Part shown: piece by piece, positions 53,594-62,420 of the stretch
How positions within the stretch are numbered: position 1 is the first letter of the stretch
Layout of the letters: every line of letters begins with the position of its first letter
Assembly: GCF_014195325.1 (NCBI RefSeq)
Contig: NZ_JACIBK010000002.1
Coordinates: forward strand, 186,001 to 250,000
Reading direction: 5' to 3'
Origin: Rhizobium sp. BK650
Lineage (GTDB): Bacteria; Pseudomonadota; Alphaproteobacteria; Rhizobiales; Rhizobiaceae
DNA: 64,000 bases
The notes under the pieces: generated by a model
Databases searched by the model: none
Seen by the model: the letters and a program-made list of their open reading frames with translations, nothing else
Told to the model about the DNA's origin: nothing
Translations under genes and position numbers: made by a program

Positions 53594-54585
53594 GCGGCGT
53601 CCGCCTTTCCGCCATCAAGCGTTATCGGCAAGGTCTTGTCCTTTGCAGAGACCGGTGCTGCTAGGCTGATATAATGGATGCGCAACTGCTCGGCGCGCGC
53701 CCGTGCAACGGAGTCGAGAATGACGCCGGCCGTAAACAGCATGATGGAGATCATTGCGAGCGCTGTCGAGAGCACCCAGGTCGGCATGCGGCTGACGAGG
53801 CCTGTTTCGAAATATTCCGCCAGCACCGGGCCCATGAAGCCGAGACTTGCCAGCATGAAGAGCGCGCTGATTGTGCCGAAGAAAGCGAAAGGTCGCGTCT
53901 CCTTCATCAGCATGGCGAACATCCAAAGAATCTTGCCACCGTCGCGAAAGGTTGAGAGCTTCGACTGCGAGCCTTCCGGGCGCCTGCCGTAATGCAGTTC
54001 CAGTTCACTGACAGGCAGCTTCAGCCGTGATGCATGCACCGACATTTCCGTCTCGATCTCGAAGCCGCCGGAAACTGCGGGAAAGCTCTTGACGAAGCGG
54101 CGCGAGAAGGCCCGGTAGCCGGAGAAAATATCGGTGAAGTCAGGCCCGAAGATTGCACGATAGAGGATGTTGAAAAGCCGGTTGCCGAGGGCATGTCCCT
54201 GCCGGCCGGCATCGTCATGCACGCCGCGCCGCGTGCCGACCACCATGTCGGCCCGTTCCGTCAAGAGCGTTCGCACCAGTTCTTCGGCATCCTCGGGTGC
54301 ATAGGTCCCGTCGCCGTCGGCGATGATGTAAATGTCGGCGTCGATATCGGCGAACATGCGGCGCACCACATGGCCCTTGCCCTGCCGCCGCTCGCGCACG
54401 ACATGCGCGCCGGCGAGCATGGCATGCAACGCCGTGCCGTCAGTGGAATTGTTGTCGTAGACGTAGATATGCGCATCGGGCAGTGCCGCCCGGAAGCCCC
54501 TGACGACGGGGCCGATCGTCGCCGCTTCATTGTAGCAGGGAAGCAGAACGGCAATAGCAGGACTTTCGCTGAGCGATCGCGCCAT
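53590..54585 (-). CDS. Glycosyltransferase family 2 (polyprenyl-phosphate sugar synthase-like, GtrB/DPM1 type)
   Basis: A 331-residue protein. The GT-A domain has VLLPCYNEAATIGPVVRGFR, YVYDNNSTDGT and the DxD region IIADGDGTYAPEDAEE; GYRAFSRRFVKSFPA is the acceptor-side motif of dolichol/polyprenyl-phosphate transferases. Two C-terminal membrane helices (about 220-250 and 265-295) anchor it. It would load a sugar on undecaprenyl phosphate for the GtrA protein. The gene overlaps gtrA by four bases and is divergent from the 615-residue membrane protein. Confidence 0.9.
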   Translation of the reverse strand: MARSLSESPAIAVLLPCYNEAATIGPVVRGFRAALPDAHIYVYDNNSTDGTALHAMLAGAHVVRERRQGKGHVVRRMFADIDADIYIIADGDGTYAPEDAEELVRTLLTERADMVVGTRRGVHDDAGRQGHALGNRLFNILYRAIFGPDFTDIFSGYRAFSRRFVKSFPAVSGGFEIETEMSVHASRLKLPVSELELHYGRRPEGSQSKLSTFRDGGKILWMFAMLMKETRPFAFFGTISALFMLASLGFMGPVLAEYFETGLVSRMPTWVLSTALAMISIMLFTAGVILDSVARARAEQLRIHYISLAAPVSAKDKTLPITLDGGKADAA

Positions 54586-54738
54586 AAGGTTACACTCGTT
54601 ACAAGAAACCGCAGAGAGTTTACCGCATCCAGCGTTAACAAGCCTCTACGAGGAAATGAAAGCCGGCACTTCCTGTGGTTTACACTTTCTTGATAAGCCA
54701 GGGCTAAGGTTCGCCCATCACGCAACGACCTGGCTATC

Positions 54739-56586
54739 ATGATGAACGCAGTGCAGCCGATCGCCAAGGCGCAATCCGCATCAGCCAGGACTGGATTCAT
54801 CGGCAGGATCCGTCAGCGGCTGACACATCTCCTGCCGTCCGCCCTCATCTACACGGTGATCCTGATCGGCATCATCGCCGTGATGAAATATGCCGGCGGT
54901 CCGGTCGACTATGTCGGCCCCGATAATGACGACGGCATGCGCCTCGTGGAAGTCAGGGATTTCCTGGACGGGCAGGGCTGGTTCGATCTGATGCAGTATC
55001 GGCTCGGCCTTGGCGAAGGTACGCTCATGCACTGGTCACGGCTGATCGATCTGCCGATCGCCGCCTTGATCCGCTTCTTCGGTTTGTTCCTGGGACATGA
55101 TGCGGCAGAAGCTGCCGCACTCGTGATCTGGCCGTTGTCGCTCGTTTTTCCTGCCATGCTTGCCATGGGCCTTGCCGGCCAAAGGGTCGGCGGCCTTGCC
55201 GGCATGCACCTGTCTTTCTGCTTTGCAGGCATGGCGATCTATACCGGCAATCGCTTTGCGCCGGGCGCCATCGATCATCACAACGTCCAGTTTGCGCTCG
55301 TCGCAACCATGACCGCGATGCTCTTCGATGAAAAACAGCGTGCCTGGAACTACGCTGTTGCCGGCGCGGCAGCTGCTTTGGCGATCGCGATCGGCGCGGA
55401 AACCACGCCCTTCGTCGCCACCTATTGTCTTGTCGTGGCGCTGCTCTGGGTCTGGGAAGGCGAGCCGTTCGCTGCCGCTACCAAGGCTTTCGGCCTCAGC
55501 CTCGCCGTCACGGTCAGCATCTTCTTCTTCGCGACAGTGCCGCCACAGCACTATTCGGCAGTGACGTGCGACAACCTCTCGCTCGGTTTCTACAGCCTGG
55601 CGACGATAGGCGGTGGCTTGCTGCTGGCTTCCGCGGTCTTTGCCAGCCGTTTTAGCCGCAGCCTGCGCTTTACTGTGCTCGCTGCCGTCGGCGCTGCTAT
55701 TTTCGGTTCGGCACTGGTCATCGCACCGCAATGCCTGCGAAATCCGCTTGCCGATCTCGATCCTATGCTAGTCGAGCTCTGGCTTCGCAATGTCTCAGAA
55801 GCGCAATCCATTCTCGCGCTCAGCCGCACAGATCCCGTCTCCATTGGCGCATTCTATGCGCCCGGCCTGCTCGCGATCGCCGTCTGCATTTTCCGCTCGG
55901 CGCAGGGCGATCGTGTGCAGGTCCATCTCGTGCTTCTGGCGCTCTTGAGCGTCAGCTGGGTTGTCGCCCTCGTCCAGGTCCGGGGCGCCGTCTTCTCAAA
56001 CCTGCTGTCCATCCTGCCGCTTGCCTTGCTGATCATCGACGTCCGGCGCATGTCGAACGGCGATAGCGAGAATGCCGCGGCTGCTCTCGTCTATATCGTG
56101 GCGGTTCTGGCAAGCGTACCACCGGTATGGGCCGTCGGCGGCGCACTCGTCGAAATGCAGATCGACAAGAAGAATGCCGCTGATACGGACAACCTCTCCT
56201 GCTCGTCGAAACAGGCACTCGCTCCGCTTGGCGATCTGCCGGCAGGTCTGGTCTCCGCACCATCGGAAATGGGTGTGCCGATCCTGCGTTACACTGCCAA
56301 CCGCGTCTTGTCGGCGCCGTATCATCGCAATCAGGGCGGCATGCTGACCGAGATGCATGTTGGCCTGGCCGAGCCGCAGGAGGCGGAAGCATTTCTGAGA
56401 GGGGCGGGCGTCACCGTGCTTGCCTTCTGCCCGAATGATCTGCAGACAAGCAAAATCGCCAGATTGAAACCCGACGGGCTTTATGGGCAGCTTGGCAAGG
56501 GTAATATTCCAGCCTATCTCGACCCGCTGCCAAAGGCCGCTGATAGCGGCGCGCAGTTCTTCCGTTACCGTATGACGCCGAAGTAA
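54739..56586 (+). CDS. Large membrane protein, probable GT-C type glycosyltransferase
   Basis: A 615-residue protein with about ten to twelve membrane helices up to residue 475 and a soluble C-terminal domain. After the first helix the extracytoplasmic loop contains GPDNDDGMRLVEVRDFLDG, acidic residues placed as in GT-C enzymes, and a later loop has APGAIDHHNVQFA, reminiscent of oligosaccharyltransferase-type proteins. I infer a periplasmic transferase that uses the polyprenyl-linked sugar made by the divergent GT2-GtrA pair, completing a Gtr-like triad. No exact family name could be assigned from sequence alone. Confidence 0.7.
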   Translation: MMNAVQPIAKAQSASARTGFIGRIRQRLTHLLPSALIYTVILIGIIAVMKYAGGPVDYVGPDNDDGMRLVEVRDFLDGQGWFDLMQYRLGLGEGTLMHWSRLIDLPIAALIRFFGLFLGHDAAEAAALVIWPLSLVFPAMLAMGLAGQRVGGLAGMHLSFCFAGMAIYTGNRFAPGAIDHHNVQFALVATMTAMLFDEKQRAWNYAVAGAAAALAIAIGAETTPFVATYCLVVALLWVWEGEPFAAATKAFGLSLAVTVSIFFFATVPPQHYSAVTCDNLSLGFYSLATIGGGLLLASAVFASRFSRSLRFTVLAAVGAAIFGSALVIAPQCLRNPLADLDPMLVELWLRNVSEAQSILALSRTDPVSIGAFYAPGLLAIAVCIFRSAQGDRVQVHLVLLALLSVSWVVALVQVRGAVFSNLLSILPLALLIIDVRRMSNGDSENAAAALVYIVAVLASVPPVWAVGGALVEMQIDKKNAADTDNLSCSSKQALAPLGDLPAGLVSAPSEMGVPILRYTANRVLSAPYHRNQGGMLTEMHVGLAEPQEAEAFLRGAGVTVLAFCPNDLQTSKIARLKPDGLYGQLGKGNIPAYLDPLPKAADSGAQFFRYRMTPK

Positions 56587-56596
56587 CGCCCTTTTC

Positions 56597-56839
56597 TCAG
56601 GAGAGGGCGCGAACCGCCCGCAGACGATCGGTGGTGAAGAGGCCGCCGAGAAAAAGCAAGAGGCCGGCATTGTAACCAAGGATCGTGTAGAAGAGCGCCA
56701 GGAATGAAACCGCGCCGCCCGAGACAATCGCGGCGATGGCAAAGGTTACGCCGATCAGCATGGCGACGATCGCGATAACGCCGGCCGAGCGCATCAGGCC
56801 AGCGGTGAGGCCCAGGGTAGTTGCTGTCAGGATGATCAT
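56597..56839 (-). CDS. Small membrane protein of unknown function, 80 residues
   Basis: Three hydrophobic stretches are visible: residues about 3-12, 18-44 (SAGVIAIVAMLIGVTFAIAA) and 46-68 (FLALFYTILGYNAGLLLFLG), with a basic C-terminus (TTDRLRAVRALS). No family recognised. AGAGG lies about 8 bases before the ATG. A GGAAC-N17-AGTT element about 170 bases upstream suggests stress control. It is convergent with the GT-C-like gene, 10 bases apart. Confidence 0.72.
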   Translation of the reverse strand: MIILTATTLGLTAGLMRSAGVIAIVAMLIGVTFAIAAIVSGGAVSFLALFYTILGYNAGLLLFLGGLFTTDRLRAVRALS

Positions 56840-57417
56840 GTTGTCACCTCTTCTTCAGGTCGTTTGCGAGGAACCTAGGGATCCTCCGCTAACAAAAGTT
56901 TATTGGCCACCCTTAATGAAAGCTGCACTTGCAGCCATGGTTACGGATGCGTTCACCTGACGGCATTTCCTCCGGCTTGCGCCGGGCATGTGTTTCGTTA
57001 CAGATCAACTCTGTTACAGGCTGAAAAGTTCCGTTACCCTCTCGCTTACGTAAACGGAACTCACCGGCTGCAACAACCGCGCTCGCACGAAGCAGCATTA
57101 CGCTGTCAATTCGATCGCGCCTGATCGATCAGTTGTTCGGAAAGAGGGCGAGCCGGTACCTAGAAGGTTGAGCAATAGCGACGACGATAGAAGCGACCGC
57201 TCCCGCGTCATTCATCGACGGGGAATTTTCACTCTCACCAGCATGCTCATTTTCGGGTCGGGTGTTCGCCACTCCCTACGAACATGAATGATACTAAGAT
57301 TTTTTTTAGAGTAGCGATATCCCTATTTCTTGGGTCTCCCACCGTTTTTTGAATAAAAATCTGTCCTTCCCCTACCCCGACCTTTTCGTTCGGGGGCGAT
57401 CAAAATAGAAAGAGGGG
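56840..57417. other. Intergenic region between the small membrane protein gene and xseA
   Basis: These 578 bases carry no convincing gene. An inverted repeat AGTTCCGTT/AACGGAACT lies at 57027-57061; GTTACAG occurs twice (57014 region and 16 bases before); and CCCCGA/TCGGGG forms a hairpin (57375-57395) in the xseA leader. The stretch 57280-57370 is AT-rich and probably holds the xseA promoter. A 22-codon frame starts at 57285 without ribosome site. Confidence 0.5.
57007..57032 (-). promoter_or_regulatory. Possible EcfG-type promoter for the small membrane protein gene
   Basis: On the minus strand GGAAC (57032-57028) is followed after 17 bases by AGTT, close to the GGAAC-N16/17-CGTT consensus of alphaproteobacterial general stress promoters. 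The long 5' leader (about 160 bases) makes this uncertain. Confidence 0.35.
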
Positions 57418-59001
57418 ATGAGCAATGTCTTTGATGGCGATTCGCCTACGAATCTTGCGGAATATTCGGTCTCGGAGCTCTCCGGTTCCATCAAGCGGAC
57501 CGTCGAGACAGCCTTCGATCAGGTGCGTGTGCGCGGCGAGATCTCGGGTTACCGTGGTCCGCATTCCTCGGGCCATGCTTACTTCTCGCTGAAGGACGAT
57601 CGCGCGCGGATCGATGCGGTCATCTGGAAGGGCACGTTTTCCCGACTGAAATTCCGCCCGGAAGAGGGCATGGAGGTGATCGCGACCGGCAAGGTAACGA
57701 CCTTTCCCGGTTCCTCCAAATACCAGATCGTCATCGAGACGCTCGAGCCCGCCGGCGCCGGCGCGTTGATGGCGCTGATCGAGGAGCGCAAGCGCCGACT
57801 CGGTGCCGAAGGCCTGTTCGATCCCTCGCGCAAGAAGCGTCTGCCTTTCATGCCCAAGGTGATCGGTGTCGTGACCTCGCCGACGGGCGCCGTCATCCGC
57901 GATATCCTGCATCGCATCTCCGATCGTTTCCCCGTCCATGTCATCGTTTGGCCGGTCAAGGTGCAGGGGGAGGGCTCCGGCGAGGAGGTGGCAAACGCCA
58001 TCAACGGCTTCAACGCCCTGGAACATGGCGGCGAGATCCTGCGTCCTGACGTGCTGATCGTTGCTCGCGGCGGCGGCAGCCTCGAAGATCTCTGGAGCTT
58101 CAACGACGAAATCGTCGTGCGGGCCGCAGCCGATAGCCGGATTCCGTTGATCTCTGCTGTCGGTCACGAGACTGACTGGACGCTGATCGACTACGCCGCC
58201 GATATCCGCGCGCCGACACCGACGGGCGCTGCCGAAATGGCCGTGCCCGTCAAGGCCGAGCTTGAGGCGCAGATTGCCGGGCTTGCCGCGCGCCTGCAGG
58301 GTTGCATGAGCCGCCAGATGGATCAGCGCCGTCAGTCCGTCCGCGCCTTGATGCGCGCCCTGCCATCGCTCGATCAACTGCTGGCGCTGCCCCGCCGTCG
58401 CTTTGACGAGGCGGCCGCAGGCCTTGGTCGCGGGCTGGAGCTCAACACTATCAACAAGCGCCGTGGCTTCGAGCGCGTCGCCTCGCATTTGCGGCCAGAC
58501 GTGCTCTCCAATCGCATCACTGAGCGCCGCCAGCGTCTCAGCGAGCGTATGGCCCGGGCTGAACGCAGGGTCGAGCGCATGCTCGACCAATCGAAGTCCC
58601 GCATCGAGCGCGCCGAGGCGATCCTTGCCTCGTTGCCGGCACGGCTGAAGACCCAGACCGAACGCGGCCGCGAACGCCTCGGCAATCTGTCGCGGCATGC
58701 CGATACGGCAATCCGTCATCAATTGAGCCGAGCGCGCGCCGAGCTTTCCGCACAGGACCGTGTCTTGCAATCGTTGTCCTACAAGAACGTACTGAAGCGC
58801 GGTTACGCCGTCATCCGCGACGAGGACAACAAGCCGGTCTCGCAGGCTGCCGCGCTCTCTGCCGGCACGGGCATCGCCATTGAGTTCGCCGACGGCCGCG
58901 TCGGTGCCATGACGACGGAAGGTGGTGTGCCACCGGCAGGATCAAAGAAGCGCGTGGCAAAGGCCGCGGAGCCACCGCCGAAACAAGGAAGCCTGTTTTA
59001 G
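57418..59001 (+). CDS. xseA: Exodeoxyribonuclease VII large subunit
   Basis: Catalytic subunit of the single-strand DNase that degrades DNA to oligonucleotides in repair. The 527-residue length is typical. Residues about 15-110 form the OB-fold ([38 protein letters not shown]); the catalytic domain has [35 protein letters not shown] and [20 protein letters not shown]; a long coiled coil follows and [20 protein letters not shown] is near the end. xseB is not adjacent. The ATG directly follows AGAGGGG. Confidence 0.97.
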   Translation: MSNVFDGDSPTNLAEYSVSELSGSIKRTVETAFDQVRVRGEISGYRGPHSSGHAYFSLKDDRARIDAVIWKGTFSRLKFRPEEGMEVIATGKVTTFPGSSKYQIVIETLEPAGAGALMALIEERKRRLGAEGLFDPSRKKRLPFMPKVIGVVTSPTGAVIRDILHRISDRFPVHVIVWPVKVQGEGSGEEVANAINGFNALEHGGEILRPDVLIVARGGGSLEDLWSFNDEIVVRAAADSRIPLISAVGHETDWTLIDYAADIRAPTPTGAAEMAVPVKAELEAQIAGLAARLQGCMSRQMDQRRQSVRALMRALPSLDQLLALPRRRFDEAAAGLGRGLELNTINKRRGFERVASHLRPDVLSNRITERRQRLSERMARAERRVERMLDQSKSRIERAEAILASLPARLKTQTERGRERLGNLSRHADTAIRHQLSRARAELSAQDRVLQSLSYKNVLKRGYAVIRDEDNKPVSQAAALSAGTGIAIEFADGRVGAMTTEGGVPPAGSKKRVAKAAEPPPKQGSLF

Positions 59002-59003
59002 TG

Positions 59004-59594
59004 ATGCGAGTCCTGCTGGTGCTTGCCCATCCGCTGCCGGAGAGCTTTGCCGCCTCGGTGGCACGCACGGCCCGCGAAGCGCTCGGAGCCTCAGGTCACA
59101 CCGTCGATCTGCTGGATCTTTATGCCGAGGACTTTGATCCTCGTCTGTCAGAAGCCGAGCGCCGCGGCTATTTTAACATGCCCTACGACACCTCAGCCAT
59201 CGCCGGCGTCGTGGATCGATTGAAGGCGGCGGATGGCCTGGTGCTGGTTTTCCCACAATGGTGGTTCAACTTCCCGGCAATATTGAAGGGCTTTATCGAT
59301 CGGGTTTTCGCACCGGGCGTAGCCTTCACGCACGATGCTGCCGGCGGCCGCATCGTGCCGCAGCTCACCAATATCAAGCAGCTCTACGCCCTGACGACGA
59401 CAGGCTCGCCCTGGTGGCTGGTGCATTTCTATATGGGCAATCCGGTCCGGCGCCTGCTGAAGCGCGGCATTGCCAATTTCTGTTCCAGACGTCTGACGTT
59501 CCGTATGCTCAGCCTGCACAACATGGACCGTGCGACGGAGGCTAAGCGCAGAGCGCACCTGGCACGTGTCCGCAAGGCGCTTGCCGCCATCTGA
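59004..59594 (+). CDS. NAD(P)H dehydrogenase (quinone)/flavodoxin-fold family
   Basis: A 196-residue FMN-dependent reductase of the KefF/NQO1 type. RVLLVLAHPLPESFAASVAR is the flavin-binding N-terminus; GLVLVFPQWWFNFPAILKGF and GFIDRVFAPGVAFTH are hallmarks of the family. It would reduce quinones by two electrons. It starts three bases after the xseA stop and is co-transcribed. It is convergent with the MarR/UrtR-like gene, with no gap. Confidence 0.92.
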   Translation: MRVLLVLAHPLPESFAASVARTAREALGASGHTVDLLDLYAEDFDPRLSEAERRGYFNMPYDTSAIAGVVDRLKAADGLVLVFPQWWFNFPAILKGFIDRVFAPGVAFTHDAAGGRIVPQLTNIKQLYALTTTGSPWWLVHFYMGNPVRRLLKRGIANFCSRRLTFRMLSLHNMDRATEAKRRAHLARVRKALAAI

Positions 59595-60092
59595 CTATTC
59601 GAAATCCGAAAGGAATTTCTTCAGCAGCCGATCAAGCTCCGCCTTGTCCTCGGCTGTCAGATTACGCGTCAGCCGCTGCTGATTGGCGACATGGGCACCG
59701 ACAGCATCTTCCACGGTCGCAAGCCCCTTGTCGGTGAGCGCGATCAGGACGCTGCGCCTGTCCTCTGGATTGAACAGGCGCTCCACGAAGCCGGCCTTTT
59801 CCAGCTGGTCGATCCGATTCGTCATCGTGCCGGAACTGACCATCGTCATGCCGAGCAGCTCTCCAGGCGAAAGCCTGTAAGGAGCGCCGGAGCGGCGAAG
59901 GGTCGCTAGGACATCGAAGGCAGAAGAAGAGAGACCGTGCTTGAGAAGAACTGCCTCGACCTCGCGGCCGATATGCGTCGTCAGCCGTTTCAGCCGGCCG
60001 AAGATGCCCATGGGTTCGACATCCAGCTCCGGCCGCTCGCGCCCCCATTGCGCCAGGATCCTGTCAACATGATCTTCTTTCGTTTCACCCAT
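59595..60092 (-). CDS. MarR family regulator of the urate-responsive (PecS/HucR, UrtR) type
   Basis: A 165-residue winged-helix regulator with an extra N-terminal helix. The residues that bind urate in HucR, Trp20, Asp73, Arg106 and Arg118, have matches here: Trp16 (LAQWGRER), Asp60 (AFDVLATL), Arg93 (TNRIDQL) and Arg105 (VERLF), with the Asp-Arg-Arg spacing of 33 and 12 conserved. The recognition helix is MVSSGTMTNRIDQLEKAG. It is divergent from an EamA exporter, the PecS-PecM arrangement. The gap between them holds repeated CTTGA half-sites. Confidence 0.86.
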   Translation of the reverse strand: MGETKEDHVDRILAQWGRERPELDVEPMGIFGRLKRLTTHIGREVEAVLLKHGLSSSAFDVLATLRRSGAPYRLSPGELLGMTMVSSGTMTNRIDQLEKAGFVERLFNPEDRRSVLIALTDKGLATVEDAVGAHVANQQRLTRNLTAEDKAELDRLLKKFLSDFE

Positions 60093-60115
60093 AGCGCATC
60101 GATATCAGCAGATCC

Positions 60116-60172
60116 CTTGACGTCAAGATAAAATACTCTATCCTGATTTTATCTTGAAGTAGAGATTCTTGA
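60116..60172. promoter_or_regulatory. Operator region between the UrtR-type regulator and EamA exporter
   Basis: CTTGACGTCAAG (60116-60127) is a perfect palindrome. TCAAGATAAAAT (60123-60134) and ATTTTATCTTGA (60146-60157) form a perfect 12-bp inverted repeat with an 11-base centre. A further CTTGA lies at 60168-60172. A minus-35 TTGACG (60117-60122) and minus-10 TATCCT (60139-60144), 16 bases apart, serve the exporter gene, so binding would block transcription. Confidence 0.7.
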
Positions 60173-60173
60173 T

Positions 60174-61097
60174 ATGAAGACAAATCTCCGTTACGCCGCC
60201 GATGTTTTGACGACTGCGGTTGCGCCCGCCATCTGGGGCAGCACCTATTTTGTCACGACCTCCTTTCTGCCGCAGGGTTATCCGCTGACGGTCGCCATGC
60301 TGCGCGCATTGCCGGCCGGCCTGCTTCTGCTGCTGATTGTCCGGAAACCGCCTACTGGCATCTGGTGGAGCCGCGCCTTCATTCTCGGCGCGCTGAATTT
60401 CTCCTTCTTCTGGGCAATGCTCTTCGTTTCAGCCTATCGCCTGCCGGGCGGCGTGGCCGCCACCGTTGGCGCTATACAGCCGCTGATCGTCATTGCATTG
60501 TCGCGTTTCTTTCTTGGCAAGTCGATCCGCATCCTTGCGCTGATTGCTGGTCTCATCGGTATGGGCGGGGTGGCGCTTCTGGTGCTGACCCCAAGAGCGG
60601 CTCTCGATCCTGTCGGCGTTGCCGCTGGTCTTGCCGGCGCCATCTCCATGGCTTTTGGCACGGTGCTGACCCGCCTTTGGCAGCCGCCCGTCTCCAGCCT
60701 GACCTTCACCTCATGGCAATTGACCGCGGGCGGCATCCTGCTCGTGCCTGCGGCCTTCATTCTGGAACCAGCCCTTCCCACGCCGACGACAATCAATATC
60801 CTCGGCATCGCCTGGCTCGGCCTCGTCGGCGCAGCCTTTACCTATCTGCTCTGGTTCCGCGGCCTGTCGCGCATCGAACCGTCGGCGGCCTCGTCGCTCG
60901 GATTCCTGAGCCCGGTCGTAGCAACCCTGCTCGGCTGGCTGGCGCTCGGACAGAGCCTGACGCCGACGCAGCTTGCAGGATTTGCCATGGTGCTTGTCAG
61001 CGTCTGGCTCAGCCAGCGCAGCCTGATGCCGAAAGCGGGCGCTGTTACGCCCATTCCCCCTGGCGCATCACCGGCACCCGCGATCCGTCAGGCGTGA
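60174..61097 (+). CDS. EamA family exporter (PecM-like)
   Basis: A 307-residue inner-membrane protein with ten helices in two EamA repeats. APAIWGSTYFVTTSFLPQG near the N-terminus and SRIEPSAASSLGFLSPVVAT in the second half match the YedA/PecM group of metabolite exporters. It is controlled very likely by the divergent UrtR/PecS-type regulator, whose probable operators overlap its promoter. The last 53 bases overlap the end of the convergent M29 gene. The exported compound is unknown. Confidence 0.9.
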   Translation: MKTNLRYAADVLTTAVAPAIWGSTYFVTTSFLPQGYPLTVAMLRALPAGLLLLLIVRKPPTGIWWSRAFILGALNFSFFWAMLFVSAYRLPGGVAATVGAIQPLIVIALSRFFLGKSIRILALIAGLIGMGGVALLVLTPRAALDPVGVAAGLAGAISMAFGTVLTRLWQPPVSSLTFTSWQLTAGGILLVPAAFILEPALPTPTTINILGIAWLGLVGAAFTYLLWFRGLSRIEPSAASSLGFLSPVVATLLGWLALGQSLTPTQLAGFAMVLVSVWLSQRSLMPKAGAVTPIPPGASPAPAIRQA

Positions 61098-62298
61098 TGC
61101 CGTCGATATCGACCTTGTCGGAGCCGATCATCCAATCGATATGGATCAGGCTGGAATTGCCGCCCTGCGTCTTGATCTGCTCCTGGCTGAGCTTTGCCCC
61201 ATCGAGGAAGCACTTCGAATAGCATTGGCCGAGCGCGATATGGCAGGAAGCATTCTCGTCGAACAGCGTGTTATAGAAGAGGATGCCGCTTGCCGAGATC
61301 GGCGAGGAATGTGGTACCAGCGCCACTTCGCCCAGCCGGCGCGCACCTTCATCCGTGTCCAGCACCTTGTTCAGCACCTCTTCGCCGCGTGATGCCTTGG
61401 CTTCGACGATGCGGCCGCCTTCGAAACGTACCCGGATATTGTCGATCAGCGTGCCCTGATGCGAAAGCGGCTTGGTGCTCGACACATGGCCTTCGACACG
61501 AAGTGCGTGGGGCGTGGTGAAGACCTCTTCGGTCGGAATATTCGGGTTGCAGGTAACACCGTTTTTCGCCGTCGAGGCACCGCCATGCCATTCGTGGCCG
61601 TCTGCCAGTCCGACGGTGAGGTTCGTACCCGGTCCGGTGAAGTGCAGCGCGGCGAAGCGCTCGCCGTTCAGCCAGGCTGACCGCTTGGCGAGATTGGCAT
61701 TATGTTCGGCCCAGGCTGCGATCGGATCAGGCAGGTCGACACGCGACGCTGCGAAGATCGCCTTGGCAAGCTTGGCGACGGCAATTGCTTCAGGATCGTC
61801 GGGGAAGACGATTTTTGCCCAGGAGGGGTTGGGGTAGGAGACAATGTTCCAGTTGATGTCGAAATTGGAAATCTTCTCCAGTGCCGGCTTGTAGGCCGTG
61901 GAATTGGCGCGGTTGGCGCGGCCGACCTTGCTGGGGTCCTGCTCGGCCAGCAGCATCGGATTATCTCCGGCAACGGCAAGGCGCGCAGCACCGTTCTCAT
62001 AGGCTTTTGCCATGCCGTCATAGAGCCAGCCGGAAGCCCGGTCGAAGCTCTCGTCGCTACCATACTGATAGCGCGCCAGCGTCGTCTCCTCGTCGGAATA
62101 GAAGGTGGAAACCAGGCCGGCACCTGAGAGGTAGGCGTGCTTGGTGATCAGCCGCACCAGCGGCAACGCCACGACAGGGGCGGTGATGACCAAATCCTGC
62201 CCCTCTTGAAGCTGAAGACCCACTTTGATGGCGACTTCCGCGAGCTTCTCAAGTTTGACGGGATCAACCGAGCTGTGACTCTGGGGCATGAATGTCAT
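61045..62298 (-). CDS. Aminopeptidase, peptidase family M29
   Basis: Metal-dependent aminopeptidase of 417 residues (AmpS/aminopeptidase T type). Metal-site regions are NIPTEEVFTTPHALRVEG (Glu and His), GEVALVPHSSPIS (Glu) and LIHIDWMIGSDKVDIDG (His and Asp), at about residues 255-400. The N-terminus has KLAEVAIKVGLQLQEGQDLV, typical of the family. Cytoplasmic. It is downstream of no gene in the same transcript; its 3' end overlaps the EamA gene by 53 bases, tail to tail. Confidence 0.93.
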   Translation of the reverse strand: MTFMPQSHSSVDPVKLEKLAEVAIKVGLQLQEGQDLVITAPVVALPLVRLITKHAYLSGAGLVSTFYSDEETTLARYQYGSDESFDRASGWLYDGMAKAYENGAARLAVAGDNPMLLAEQDPSKVGRANRANSTAYKPALEKISNFDINWNIVSYPNPSWAKIVFPDDPEAIAVAKLAKAIFAASRVDLPDPIAAWAEHNANLAKRSAWLNGERFAALHFTGPGTNLTVGLADGHEWHGGASTAKNGVTCNPNIPTEEVFTTPHALRVEGHVSSTKPLSHQGTLIDNIRVRFEGGRIVEAKASRGEEVLNKVLDTDEGARRLGEVALVPHSSPISASGILFYNTLFDENASCHIALGQCYSKCFLDGAKLSQEQIKTQGGNSSLIHIDWMIGSDKVDIDGITPDGSRVPVMRQGEWA

Positions 62299-62387
62299 GG
62301 GATCAACCTGCCTTCTCTGATCTGCGATGGGGTAGAGACTTAGACCCCTTTAAGGCGAAATTGAAGCGTCCCGCATCCGATTTGAAG

Positions 62388-62411
62388 GCGGCCGGACGCA
62401 TATCCGGCCGC
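62388..62411. terminator. Stem-loop after the glutathione transferase gene
   Basis: A perfect 9-bp stem (GCGGCCGGA / TCCGGCCGC) with loop CGCATA lies 10 bases after the GST stop, before the M29 start. On the minus strand it is followed by CTTCAAATC, a poor T-run, so its strength as terminator is uncertain. Confidence 0.5.
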
Positions 62412-62420
62412 TTGCGCGCG

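Noticed and set aside
57285..57353. 22-codon plus-strand frame with a hydrophobic stretch in the region before xseA
   Set aside because: No ribosome site, AT-rich surroundings and probable promoter region; likely chance.
57375..57395. CCCCGA/TCGGGG hairpin as a terminator
   Set aside because: No T-run on either strand; it lies in the xseA leader just before the start codon.
57400..58770. Open frame of 456 codons on the minus strand opposite xseA
   Set aside because: Shadow of xseA, with no homology and no ribosome site.
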